Source of the DNA: Flammulina velutipes
Taxonomy: Eukaryota > Basidiomycota > Agaricomycetes > Agaricales > Physalacriaceae
NCBI GenBank assembly: GCA_011800155.1
Contig: CM022372.1
Span: forward strand, 1,922,001-1,986,000
Direction: 5' to 3'
DNA: 64,000 bases
Shown here one piece after another: positions 11,486-22,666 of the stretch (positions are counted from its first letter, which is position 1; each line of letters begins with the position of its first letter). The position numbers were made by a program, and so were the translations under genes. Below the pieces are notes generated by a model. The model searched no databases and had not been told where the DNA came from. It saw only the letters and a program-made list of their open reading frames with translations.

Positions 11486-13844
11486 ATGTCTGACGATACA
11501 TCCGATGTAAGATTCGTTTCACTTATCCAGCGCTTTTGTCTTAACTATTCTACAGTCTCCCAACAAGCGACCCCACCTAGGCGATGGTCCTTCACCATCA
11601 CCTGCTGCAACTCCAAAAAAGAAAGCGGCGGCCGTGGATAGGCGTAAACTCGTGAACGACTTGAAGGCTAAGCTAGAACAGGCCTATACGCGCGAAAAAG
11701 AGCTCAGGCGGGATCTATCTCAACGAGATGTGGACGTGCGAAAACTCTCCGAGGACATACGGAGCCGGGACCATGAAATTCTCCAATTAAATCTACGTGT
11801 TGCTGAAGGGAGTTACGACGGCGAGGATGTTGAGATGAGCAGGCTCGAGGAGCTCGAGGAGCTCGAGGAGAAATACGAGGTTTTGCAAGAAGCTTTGCAG
11901 ATATCGGTTCGTTTCTTTGGCTCTGATGGCGCTTGTCTTCCGTACTGACATTCCTTAGAATCGTCAAATCGAAGCTATCACTTTTGAGAAAGCTGAACTC
12001 GCTAAATCGACAATGGTTTTGCAACAAGACCTCTTATCAGCCACGAAAAAGCATGCTGATGACTTGGCGCAAGCTGCCGTGAAAACTGACGCATTGCTGG
12101 TTCGTGTTCTGCACATTATGCCGCTCTAGCGCTCATCGAATCTAGGTTGCCCAAAGAGAAACATTTGAAGCTCAAATTGAATCAAACGCTCGAGAGTATC
12201 ACAAAATCCTGGTATGTGCCCATAACCACGCGGTCTACGAAATATATTCAATCCATTCAGGAGCAGAGAAATATTCAGATTGTCAAATTGCAGTCACAAC
12301 TGGAACAGGTAAGGTACTGTCTCTTCGCAATGAAAAAAGGCGCTCATTCTCTCCAAGGCGTTCAGGTCACCTAGAAACCCATCCCCATCTCCAGAGCGAC
12401 ACAATGCACGTTTTCGACGGCCTACTCGTGGACGTGCGCGCGGACGCAAATTCGATCCTTCGAAACTGGCGGCTCCGCTTCCATCGCTTCCAGTTCGTCT
12501 TGAGGTGCCTATGGATGCGAGTACAGCTACAGGAGCATCGTCAATGGCCGATGACGCAGCGACTGCAGGAGCTTCTATGCCATCGTCAATAGCAAGTGAT
12601 GCAGCTCCTCAATCAAGACCTCGCGCTCCTCAAGTAGGAGAACCTCAGCCTCCAAAAACCCTAGTTCGCCTTGGCGTCGATCCTTCGCGCGGTCCTGAGG
12701 AACGGTTAATCTTTCATAGTCACTATTCCTGGACCAGAGTCATTTCCGATGAAAGGATAGCTTGGGCCAAGTACCTCGATCAACTCGCAGCTTATTACAA
12801 ATGTAATCGTTCCGACTACGCAAATGAATACCATGTAAGTTACTTTGCCTCTATTCCTTAGCCATGCCCTGATGTGTTGACTACCGTACCAGGCCATAAA
12901 TCGCGAATTGTGGAGAGAGATATACGGAGTTCCAGGCTACAGTGATTTTAGCGGTTACACTCCCGTGAGTGACGCTGAAGCGCAAGCCCTTTCGAATGGG
13001 ACTGGTGCAGGACCTGATGAAAAGTGTCATCTGTACTTTGGTGACCAGTTCACTAGTTCTATCTGGAACCGAAGAGTCATCGAACGACTTACTAGGCGCT
13101 TCAAGGAATTGGCCGCGCAGGAACAATCGTGGCTACCTCCCGTTTCTGACGGCTACCTCGCCGGACTGCTCCACAGTTCCCTCGTACAATGTCAAAAGCA
13201 CTGGAATCAATGGCAACCCAGGAGGGACGATACGAAGGACAGGCTAGAGACAGTAGACGAAGCTTTAGCTCGGGCGTCTTCTGAACGAGAACAGAGCCTT
13301 CGGCAGGCAAGCCTAACTACTATCCGTACAACAGTAAGTCCCTTTATTGCGTGTAGGAATTGCTAAGAACAAATCAATCTAGAAATTACAACGTCGACAG
13401 TACTGGGTCAACGTAATTCTGTCGATGAAGGAAGCCGAACAACCCCCGCCCCCAGATCTTGGTGTTTGGAGACAATGGGCTACGGGACTCTCCAAATGTC
13501 GTCCGGATGTCATGACTGACGAAGAATTTACCATCGAAACCAAGAGCGACGGCACCAAGCATAACGTGTACCTGATTGGACAGCCCCCTTGGAGAGACAC
13601 GACTCTTTCGCTGGCGCTCAGGACTATCGACAGGGAGGCGAAGGCGGCTGATTTAAAGGGAGTTCCGACGGCGATTGCGACAGAACGTAGATATACCAAC
13701 GAGATTAGCACGCAGCGCGCACCTGAAGGACTCTATAGGCCATTTTACGACTCCGCTTGGTTGACAGAACGCCTGAAGACATCGGATATGTATGTAGAAG
13801 AACCCGATTTCGATTGGCACGAGGTTACCATAACCAACTTGTAA
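11486..13844 (+). CDS. Coiled-coil, RGR-rich protein with conserved C-terminal domain; function unknown
   Basis: Multi-exon gene starting MSDDTSD/SPNKRPHLG (ATG 11486) and ending TITNL with TAA at 13842-13844. Residues of the first third form long charged heptad-like helices (RRKLVNDLKAKLEQAYTREK; several ELEE repeats), so a coiled coil is likely. Next comes an SP-rich linker (RSPRNPSPSPE) and a basic RPTRGRARGRK stretch resembling an AT-hook. The C-terminal half is globular, with HYSWTRVISDERIAWAKYL, AINRELWREIYGVPGYS and a late GQPPWRDTTLSLALRTID segment. Joins ...QLEQV/RSPRNP and ...NEYH/AINREL keep frame. I recall similar proteins, with a PWR motif, as lineage-expanded hypotheticals in Agaricomycetes but cannot name a function. 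It converges with the gene ending at 14028. Confidence 0.6.
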
Positions 13845-13873
13845 ATATAATCAATGTATTTATCCGCACACAG

Positions 13874-13919
13874 CAAAGGCCAACACTGGCCTTTGGCCAG
13901 CTTCTCGCCAATGGCGAGA
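13874..13919. repeat. Three abutting palindromes between convergent genes
   Basis: Just past the stop of the plus gene at 13844 lie three palindromes in a row: 13874-13882/13887-13895 (9 bp, 4-nt loop), 13886-13891/13895-13900 (6 bp, 3-nt loop, overlapping the first) and 13903-13910/13912-13919 (8 bp around one base). They differ from the other clusters in loop size and lack the T-N-T-G-N loop, and they sit at 3' ends rather than 5' ends. A role in 3'-end formation is possible but not shown. Confidence 0.6.
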
Positions 13920-14027
13920 TGGACCTTTGTGCGTGCTACTTCATAAACTTCAGTAAGACAGCGAGTAGTTCCAGGACTTTCTCAATGGTGACTGAAACCG
14001 CACGGCGAAATAGATGGATTACTAATT

Positions 14028-16236
14028 TTACAGCGACAACGTTGGATTTAAGGTGAAAGGTATGATAGGCGGGCGTCCCAAAACATCGTATGCAAGTTGT
14101 AGGTAATGTCCAATCAGCGCACGTTCCCAAAGCTCGCCATCTCGGAAAGGCGCGTCCCCTTTAAGGGTCTCCGGAAGTGGGACTGCCCATTCAGCCATGA
14201 CATCTCTCCACTTTTCGAGGTAAAGGGAGCGTAGTGCCCACTCTGGATCATGCAGACCACTGAGGGCACGATTTGCATCCACTGCCGTCAGAGACTTCTC
14301 AGGGAAGATGGAGAGGAGTTTGGTTGAATGATCCAAGTCTGCGCCCAGGGCCTCATCCTGCTCGTAAGCAATTGAATGCTTTGGGTTCTTGTACAGGCGG
14401 CTGTCGACACGACATAGATCACTGCGGAAGCCGATCTGTGAAATTTCCCAAAGTATGAGACGGCGTTCCTCTGCCTCGGTTTCGCCCATTTCGGGTGGCG
14501 CAACTAGAGACTGTTGGAATTCCATGCCTTGCATTTCAAAGCATTTACCGAGGACCTTCTTCGCCTCGTCAAATGAAGCGCGGGCCAGGGATTGCGGGTT
14601 ACCGGACTTCTCACTCGTCCGAAGGCCAAGTATTGTTCGCCATTGTTGTGTCGGGAGCATGGGAGATGATGATGCGACTCGATAGATTAAAACATCCCGG
14701 AGGTAGCGATATTGCGCAAAGTAGTCCGTCGATTTAGCAGTACCAACGAACATGCCAGGCGGGGGGAAAGCGTACTGATGTTTCGAGGGACGTTCGTCGA
14801 AGAAACGAGTGGATTGTATGTCGATCCTGGCATTCATCCCTGTCCAGTTTTGCGAGAGGGGGGGATAGTCACCTCCGACAAGATCTTGTAAGAGAGTGGG
14901 AGAGAGGTCTGCGAGGAACATAGATGATTAAACGTGTACATCATGCGAGAACCAAACTTGAACTTACTAATCTTGGGATTCTTAATGGTCTTTGTCTTCA
15001 TTTTTGCGTTAGGGCCAGCTCGGTAGGAGTCTCTCCGTTCTTGAACCTTTTGTCGAGTATAGCGAACGGGACCTGCGGTAGGCCCCAAGGATGAAGACGA
15101 CGCTGCTGGCGGGGGGATGGCTGGCGTTTGCGAATTCGAGCCACGGGCATCTCGGAAAGAATATGGGTCGGCGTAAGTGATGAAACGGGCGACGTAGATA
15201 GACATTTGGTGTAGGGCCTCTAATGACTTCTGCCCATGAGCGAAGACGACAGGGAGAGGTTTTTCTGGCAGGATGAAAGGGCCAAGATGGCCAACGTCGC
15301 ATGTGGATAAGATCTTGACATTGACGAACGCAGACCATGGGCGCATGAAATACGTCGGAATTTTCGCAGGAAGAAACAACTCGACAACATGTAGAGCTGA
15401 GGTGTAGACACCAACAACCCGGACTCGTAGCTCGCTCTCGCTATCAGGGACCGATCCATTCATGAGTGGTCGGTAGATGGTCATATAACGTATTGTGGCG
15501 AGGAGGAGGAGCCACGTCCTCTGGAGACCACGTGCAAGGACGCGCAAGGAAAGGATGTCCTTCGTCAACGAAGAAAGGCGGTCAGCGTATAGTTCCATAC
15601 GACGCAATAAGAGTGGCAATAGACTGCGAAGGGTTGAATTGTCAGAAATGTCATTGAGGTAGGTCTCAGTCTTGACTTTTAGAGCGGTAACGGATCGATT
15701 AAGTGGGTCCAGAAATTTGCGACTGACTCTCCCAATCCCGGATATGACCCCCTGAGTCCAGTCGACATCCTCAGATTTCAATAGGGCCCACATGCAGCGG
15801 TCTTCGTAAAGAGGATGCTGCGTATCATCCGGCGCTGGGCACAATGGGACGACTGCCAATTGAGGTATGGATTCGTGGTACCATTGCGGGGCACAGACGA
15901 AGTCGTGAGGGCCGAACGACCCGTCTCGATACACTGAAACCTCAGTCTCTGGGGGTGGCGGTGGGATAGACTTGACGGGACGATGACAAGTAATGAACGA
16001 CGTTTCGAATATTGTGCCTACGTAACCGTCGTTGGCCTTCAGGACGTCTGTAATATATGATGAGCACTTGGGTAGAACAGTAGGTCCGACGCAAAAGGAA
16101 GACTCCGAGCGTCTGAACAGAGCTCAAAGCTCTGCCAACTGACTACAAGGATCAAGAAGCACTCACTGGATTCTCCCTCCTTGGGTGCGTCTCGGGTAAG
16201 GTCATGGACGCGTAGAAACTTGCTCGTAGAAGCCAT
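14028..16236 (-). CDS. Unrecognised transposon-island protein (WRTILGL-type hypothetical)
   Basis: The ATG at 16236 starts MASTSKFLRVHDLTRD. An intron of about 115 nt (16051-16165) leads to a long second exon (NDGYVGTIFETSFITCH..., then a helical region with RRMELYADRLSSLTKDILSL), and a third exon starts NLSPTLLQDLV after an intron near 14.93 kb. The last third has QQWRTILGLRTSEKSGNP and ARASFDEAKKVLGKCFEMQG, typical of a hypothetical family that I recall as repeatedly found in Agaricomycete genomes. TAA is at 14028-14030; the product is about 640 residues. No catalytic motif is recognised. It is the third of a -,+,- gene trio separated by hairpins, and intron 1 itself contains a hairpin (16118-16134) with the same loop type in the sense orientation. 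Confidence 0.6.
16118..16134 (-). repeat. Single hairpin inside intron 1 of the 14028-16236 gene
   Basis: Stem CAGAGC/GCTCTG (6 bp perfect) with a 5-nt loop TCAAA on the plus strand, that is TTTGA in the sense of the host gene. The loop type and polarity match the intergenic clusters, although the base pair next to the closing C-G is G-C instead of A-T. Confidence 0.6.
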
Positions 16237-16320
16237 TCTGACCTAGGATTGATATGTCAGTTGAAAATCACCAATTTAGTCGATTGTCGACGAACAATAC
16301 GCGTTGAGGATGGACACGAG

Positions 16321-16598
16321 ATTGAAGAATTGACACAAAGTCAGTTCTTCAATTTCAGAGCGCAAAGTTCTGAAGTGGCGGGGGCCAAAAACACAAAGTT
16401 TTCGGAGAGTTTGAGATCGTAGTGAAAGCCAGAAAGCGCGAGGTTGTCGTGATCATGATTTGCCAAATGATGGGATCAATTCGTCTTCTCCACCCACCAC
16501 CAGCCGCCACCATCTCCAGTAGATCCAATGACTCTGAGTCATTGTATCTTGCTCTCCTGTACTTTGTGTACAGGATGGTGTTGATGACTATGCGTCAT
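16321..16598. repeat. Hairpin cluster 3 (six 5-nt-loop hairpins)
   Basis: Left arm: 16321-16353 (14 bp with one T.G wobble, loop ACAAA), 16354-16374 (8 bp with one G.T wobble, GCAAA) and 16385-16405 (8 bp with one A/C mismatch, ACAAA). Right arm: 16521-16549 (12 bp with one mismatch, TCTGA), 16555-16575 (8 bp perfect, TTTGT) and 16584-16598 (5 bp plus G.T, TATGC). The first two hairpins abut. The left arm is in sense with the gene starting at 16236. The right arm points toward a WD40 gene that runs in the opposite direction, so here the expected plus-strand partner gene is absent. Confidence 0.8.
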
Positions 16599-16726
16599 TC
16601 CATCGCCACGGTGAGGTGAGGCCTCTGGAACGTTCAAATTATCAATTGGATGTACGAACACGCATAGTTTCGACTTGTATCGAGGCAGCTACGTTATTGA
16701 CAACTGACTAAATAACTAACGCCGCT

Positions 16727-18458
16727 TCACTTAACTCTTGTAGCGTTTGTCAGGAATGTATCTGTCGGGAAATCTCCATCCGACAGCTCGCTGGTGAAGG
16801 TGACGGTACTGGTGGCAGTAGCAGTGACGGTGGTGGTGCTGGTGGTCGTGACGGCTGTATTGGTGGCGGCTGTACCGGTAACATCGATGAACTCGACTCC
16901 GACTGGGATCTCGTTTAGTGTTCCCTGTCCTGTTGTATCATTGTCTGGCATAATCTCCTACCCAACGGTTAGTTAATCGTCGCTTTGCTGAGAATATGAC
17001 CAACCTTGGAGATAATACCAGGTATCGTACCTAGATACGGACTCAATGTCGACCACGTTTGTTCCAAGTATTGTCTAACACTCAGCTGAAGGACAGGTAA
17101 GTGATCAGTAGGATTCAATGACAGAAGCTGACCTCGGATTCTACACAGGCCAATCTCCCGCCAAGAACGGCGAACACGGAGACCAAGATGACAAGGATTA
17201 CTTGGAATAGACGATGGACCCACGTCTTCCTGAAGACGAAGATGTCGCATCGGCCTCTGTTGGTCATTGCGTGGCCTGCAACGATTGCTGGAACACCGTT
17301 AATAGTTGTCGTCTTGGTATGTCAGATAATCAATTTGCGCCCACAACTGTTGAACTCACTGCAACAGCCTGAACCCAGGCGTCCTTACTTGTCTGGAGCC
17401 TTTGCAACACGGTCCCCGTCTTTCGATCGAACACGTAGACGATCCCATGGTCGCTACCACTGACTATGACAGTACAATCTTCGGCTAGCGCGACTTGTTT
17501 GGGCGCCGCTAGCTCCTTCTTCCGCGGGACTTCAAGCACTTTGAGGCGCGTAGCATCGTCCATTTTGTACAATGCCACACCCCCTAAGATGGTGTCGACA
17601 CAGAATACGTTCTTGGTAGCATTGCAGGCCGCAGCTCCACTTTGGGTATGTCAATTTCAGTCTATATGAAGTCGGCATGCATACTCACATCTTAATTCCA
17701 TGCAGCATCGACTGTGAATTATCCAACTGCCCCGTGCTCGAATTCAAGATCATACTACTGGGAATCAATAAATCGCATCATGAAAGCGACAGCGTACGAA
17801 CATGGCGTCGTGGAGGCCGAAAACCATCACATTCTTCGATATTGTGAAGGTAACGACTTTCGGGATGCAGTTGTCGACTCGGATAGTCCATAAATCAACT
17901 GTTGTGTGCATCGTAGACGGGTCCAAGCAAAACACCGTGATACAACCTTCTCTGTTTGCGGCGACCAGCTTGCAAGTTGCAGAGTCGTAGGTGATAGACG
18001 TGATCTCGCTAGGGAACGCCAGTCGGACAACTTGGGTTTCCTCGACACCGCTCTTTGCGAGGGTAAGTAACTGGCAACAAATCAATGGGTCGGAACTCAC
18101 TTCTCGTTTGTACCTGCAGAAGGCGATGTAGCCTTCCAGAGTACCGTATATGAACCCCTCTTCAGGACAGTCATCGCGTCGGATCCAAGTGATTGCAGTC
18201 GTCGCGCCTCGTACGTTAAATGTCGAGTAACGGTGCAACTCCACCATATCTTCTAAGCTCCAGACGAACGTCCCATCCCCACCTTGTTCAAGTGAGCACG
18301 TTGTCGAGAGAGATGAAAATGCGCTCACCTCCGCTTGCTAGGAGCTTTCCGCTCTCCGATATGGCCAAGCACAGGACATGGCTTTCGTGGCCCCGGAGGA
18401 CGGTCTTCTTGTTATAAGTATTCACAGCGCGGTACCAGCTTCGGAAATTCATGATCAT
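16727..18458 (-). CDS. WD40-repeat protein with C-terminal transmembrane helix and Thr-rich tail
   Basis: Propeller protein of unknown partner, predicted to be membrane-anchored. The chosen start is the ATG at 18458, MIMNFRSWYRAVNTYNKK; an in-frame upstream ATG at 18536 is possible. WD-type blades include VLRGHESHVLCLAISESGK, SGGGDGTFVWSLEDMVEL, NREGCITVFCLD and SGSDHGIVYVFDRKTG. After TTINGVPAIVAGHAM a helix RLFQVILVILVSVFAVLG forms a probable single membrane segment. The last two exons encode LSVRQYLEQTW... and a Thr-rich tail (TSTTTVTATATSTVTF), ending in TGA at 16727-16729. Exons are joined by several 45-60 nt introns, for example ASG/GGDGTFV and WVQAVA/TTINGV. The fold and anchor are clear; which side of a membrane the propeller faces is not. 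Confidence 0.75.
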
Positions 18459-18961
18459 TGCTGACGATTCTTCAAGCATACAGCTACTTATACCACCTGG
18501 CGCACAATAGACATGCGCTCCCGCTGGTCTTTCCAATTGTCAGTCCGCTCGGTATGAACTGCTCCGTTTTGGCCGCTGATGTTTCCTCAAATCGCGACGT
18601 ACGTAGACAATAGGTTTATTATGTTTCTATCTACTCCGATTATCTACTCATTGAACTCGCCATAGGCCTTCTGGTTCATCGAAACAATAGGCATACTTGC
18701 CAATTGTGAGTGCCCATTGAAATCCGTGGGCTCGTTGCGTCGTTTCCAGGGAGACCTCAATGACTGTTACGAGTATCAATAAACAATAGGTATGCGTTCT
18801 AATTGTGCTTTCCTCTTGAGGTTCCCTTCGTCTAATTGTTTCCCATCATAGGTGCTCGTCATCTGACTTAACTATTGTTGTTCTATAATCGGTCTTCGTA
18901 TTGTTTCATGCCATATGAATATGGCTAGCAGACCATCGAGCTAAGTATCTACAGTCTCATC

Positions 18962-19917
18962 ATGCCCAAGATACCATCCGTAACTTCCTTGCCAGGAGCT
19001 CATGCTAGCCGGCCGTATCCAAAGCCTCCCACCGTCCTCGCCCTCGCCCAGACAGGGTTTTCGGCAGAGACTCTCTCTGTCTTGCCTCTTGCACTGCAAG
19101 ATGTCAGGGAAACTACAGTTCAAGAATCACTCCCTCGTCAGCAGAAGGCCACGCAACGTCGTCCGACGTTTGCACTCTTCTCGAGGTTCCGAGGGCGTGA
19201 GGAGTAAGTAGCACTATTTACTCTACCGACCAAGGCTCACTCAGTCAATCCTTTGATCAGTGAATCTTCTGACTCCAATGTCACGCCGAGCGCCGATGGG
19301 TACGCAAAATCTATATCTCGAAAGACATACTCATAATCATTCCAGATCGAACACGGATAACAGTACTGGCAGTATCCCGTCACTGCCTACGGTTCCTTCT
19401 CCTCCCGTCGTCGCTCCTTCTGATATTTCGACTATCTTGATACCGCATCCGGGGAAAAGCACCGGCCGAGAGCAACTCAAGTTAAGGATGAACCTTGGGG
19501 AGGCCACAGAGGATATATGCGTGAGTTTCTCTTCAACTACATCTAGTTCTGGCTGATACATCGTGTAGCAATATGTCCAGGAACTGGCTCAAGAGTATCT
19601 TGACCTTACAGTCAGCTATGAACATCAGACACAAGATGCGCTCAATCTGGTTAAGCTCAAGGTCTGTTTTTCTCTGCCTCAAGTAGCTAATTCTCGGTCT
19701 AATCACATTGTTACAGGCATCTACCAGATATCCCCAACTCAACAACTACGTCGACGTCTGGCCTGTCAAAGACCTCCTCATCTTTGACTGCAAGGCTGGC
19801 GTTCAGAGGACGAAGACCCAGAAGACTAGGGAGACCAGGGTAAAAGCCAACCAAAGGAGCTCGAGCGAGAGGCCCACTGGGCGACCAGCTTCCAGACGGT
19901 CGACGCTGGCCGGGTGA
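18962..19917 (+). CDS. Hypothetical protein, five exons
   Basis: The ATG at 18962 opens MPKIPSVTSLPGAHASRPYP. Exons join in frame at GREDESSDSNV (intron about 19204-19259), PSADG/SNTDNSTGS, TEDIC/QYVQELAQEYL and LVKLK/ASTRYPQLN. The N-terminal half is low-complexity, Ser/Pro/Thr-rich. The middle part KLRMNLGEATEDICQYVQE is helical, and NYVDVWPVKDLLIFDCKAG precedes a basic, probably disordered C-terminus (KTQKTRETRVKANQRSS). TGA is at 19915-19917; about 230 residues. No family recognised. The consistent exon joins and codon-level continuity argue that it is a real gene. Confidence 0.55.
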
Positions 19918-21705
19918 CGCTTATCTTAGTAGGAGTAAATAACAATATGCCGGTACATATCGCGAAAGTTTAGTAATATCGATTATGTCTCCTTCTTTAT
20001 CTCGCGTAGTCAGTGATCTTCAAAATATGAATAAGATGCATGGACAAATTAGCAATTCATGTGCGAGTAGCTAACACATGTATCTCCGCAAGTTGCTATT
20101 TGGTAGAAAGCTATGTTATTCCCACACATTTATCTTGCGGCTCAGTACAACATTACTCAAAATAATTCACCATGACAATGACTATCCGGTATAATAGGAC
20201 TAAATTTCTCAATTACTGAGTCCTTTTCGGGAACACCAAAATAAATATTACCCAAAAGAGTTTCTCGGATACCTAAACTACCTTGTCCACGGTGTGTGAA
20301 CTTTGCATCAACCCAGCTCTTTATTCGACTTTCTACACACCGACGACACGTTTGTGCTCAACACTCACCCATGGCCATCCAATGCTCCTTGAGTAGTCAA
20401 GCCTTCAAGCTTGAACGTTCCCATTCGCTGGCACAATCACTATCAAACGTTGAGCTGTACGAGTAGGAGGATCCAAGTGAGTATTGCCGATATCCGACAT
20501 TGTATGTGTGTTCACAGAGCTTTAGGGATACTTTGTAGCCAGATGGGCGTGTCAACAAGAAAAAGCCGCGGTGGGAACAAGGGCGTATCTTCCATGATTC
20601 ACGGTTGGATCATCCTGCTATGTTCTCGGTGAGCCGCCAATGTATATTCTCAATGGGTTGCAGATACTCACCTAACAGTAGCTGCTCTGTCAAAGTCGAA
20701 ACCGAAAGCTTCTATTCCTGCTGTCACCCGCCCTGCCGTATTCGTTTAACGTTAGCCCCGGCAGTGTCCCGGCGTTCATGATTGCTAGCACCACGTGGGA
20801 AGTTATTTCGTCGTTTTCACCCAATATTTCCAGGACGTGTGGCAAAGCCAATACAGGCATTATGTGTGCCACACTGAGGCATAATCATCGTCTGTACGAT
20901 TTTATGCGCTTATCATGAGCGGAAGTGCCCAAATTGAATCTGGTATGGACTGCAATGCCCCGAAGTTGACGTGTAGGGATGTGATGCAACGCCCGCCACT
21001 ATTTCCTCAGATCGTCGGGATTCGAATCGACTTGGTACGCACCTACGAAGGGCGAAACGAGGTGCCATTGATTGGTTGTGTTGGAAAGGAACAGGAGAAA
21101 GGTAATTCTTATGAATTTGTTGGTGACAGTGGACCCACCTAGCAGATAGATATTTTCCGAGAAGAGATACACTGTCTTGTCTTGTGGGGCGTGGATATGT
21201 GGCTCAGTTCTGCCATTGACAAGTGTTTATCGCGACATCTTGTAGGCATGATTCTGACCTGCACGACCGCAACATTTCATGACCATCAGTAATCGACTAC
21301 GCCTCACATACGGAACTACTCACCCTTTCCCTTATTATTGACCTATGCGAACCTCTCCAACGACCTTTCTGGTTCCAACTGTGTATCTCCAGAGGTATGT
21401 CGTTTGCATGTCTTGTAGCGGTCCGGTTGATATTCATCGTAGATAGGGCTTTCAATTTGCATGTGAACAACGCAGTCTAGGTCTTCTTCGACGGTGGTAC
21501 TAGCTTTAAGCGTTATGCAGTCTATATTCTGGCCGATGCTGGTGTCTTATTTGGCGATCATCCTAACTGGGTCACTCAGACTGACGATTCGACATTGTTT
21601 ACGTCATCATTGGACACTTTGATTCTGACGCAGAACATTGAGGAAGTATCTGTAAGTTCGAATTCTGCACGCTAGTCAATTATTCTGAGTCTTTTACTAC
21701 ATCAG
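19918..21705. other. Intergenic, no firm gene; possible exon at about 21480-21651
   Basis: No convincing gene. Short open stretches near 20.37-20.75 kb look exon-like but could not be joined in one frame. An exon-like stretch at about 21480-21651 (acceptor CTAG before it, donor GTAAGT after it) encodes VFFDGGTSFKRYAVYILADA and could be a 5' exon of the BTB gene at 21706, since the join ...IEEVS/MISPTF keeps frame, but paralogues give no support for it. Confidence 0.35.
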
Positions 21706-22609
21706 ATGATCTCTCCAACTTTCAATCCGCTGGCACTCCTCGGTCCATCATCAACTTCACCAGATGAAGTACTCAGGTCGTTGGACGGCGTGCTCTTCTA
21801 TGTACACCGTGATATTCTACTCACCGCGTCGTCCAATGCTTTCGCAGGCCTACCTTTCTCAAGCCTGACGACGCCCCTCGACGTGCCAGAAACATCCCCC
21901 GTATTGAACATCATCTTGCACGTTGTATACAACTTATCCTGTGCCGCCTTCTCCCCGGTATTGGAGACGTTGGCGACTGCTCTCAATAACATGGGAAGGT
22001 ATGGACTGACGCCTAAAAGACTTGTCGATCCTACCACAGCCATCTTCGCGGTGCTCTATGCACAGGCACCTCTACGACCCATGGAGACGTTCGTGCTCGC
22101 TGCCCATCACGGCATTGAACCCCTCGCACAGCTTGCCTCGGGGCATCTTTTGTCCTTCCAATTGGACAGGCTCTCTGAGGAGATGGTAGATCAGATGGGA
22201 GCACGCTATATGAAACGGCTCTTCCTTCTGCACCTCAACCGAATCATTCGACTGAAGGCTATCATAATCACGCCACCAGAACCTGGACCTGGCTGTACAT
22301 GCATGACTAGTGTCGTGCAGAGTGCGTGGGTGTTGGCTGCAATTTCGTTGGTGAACGATGCGAAGCCTGGTTAGTGGATTTTCTCCCTCAGAGAATTTAA
22401 CTGATTGGCTTGGGGTGCAGACCTTTCCCCGTGTTTGCTTATTTCGAAGATGAGGATGGGGCTTGCCGAGGTGAATTGCATTTCTTGTAAGCAGGTCTAC
22501 GCACAAGTTGCAGACTCTGCCGGTTCTCGGTGGGCGAAGGTCCCTGTGAGTTATCCCCTAGCTCCGTGCACTAGTACCCTGCTAACTTATCTCGCAGGCT
22601 ACCATTTGA
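21706..22609 (+). CDS. BTB/POZ-like protein, lineage-expanded family (copy 1)
   Basis: BTB-fold protein, probably a protein-interaction scaffold; cellular role unknown. After MISPTFNPLALLGPSST the BTB core reads SLDGVLFYVHRDILLTASSNAF, then LDVPETSPVLNIILHVVY. A helical C-terminal part follows (LAAHHGIEPLAQLASGHLLS; MGARYMKRLFLLHLNRI). After an intron at the typical site (NDAKP/DLSP) comes a conserved CxxC segment, NCISCKQVY, and a Trp/Val-Pro end (RWAKVP). The final GT-AG intron leaves a 12-nt terminal exon encoding A-T-I-stop (22598-22609). Five further copies lie at 26785, 28134, 29384, 45915 and 48474. The start at 21706 is the first Met; an upstream exon is possible. Confidence 0.75.
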
Positions 22610-22666
22610 GATAAGTTTTCCTTACAATCAAGCTTCTATTGACTTAGGTTGTTCTCCTCTTTGCTG

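Noticed and set aside
18608..18790. CAATAGG occurring three times at irregular distances downstream of the WD40 gene's start
   Set aside because: Seven bases, irregular spacing, no flanking similarity; could be chance.
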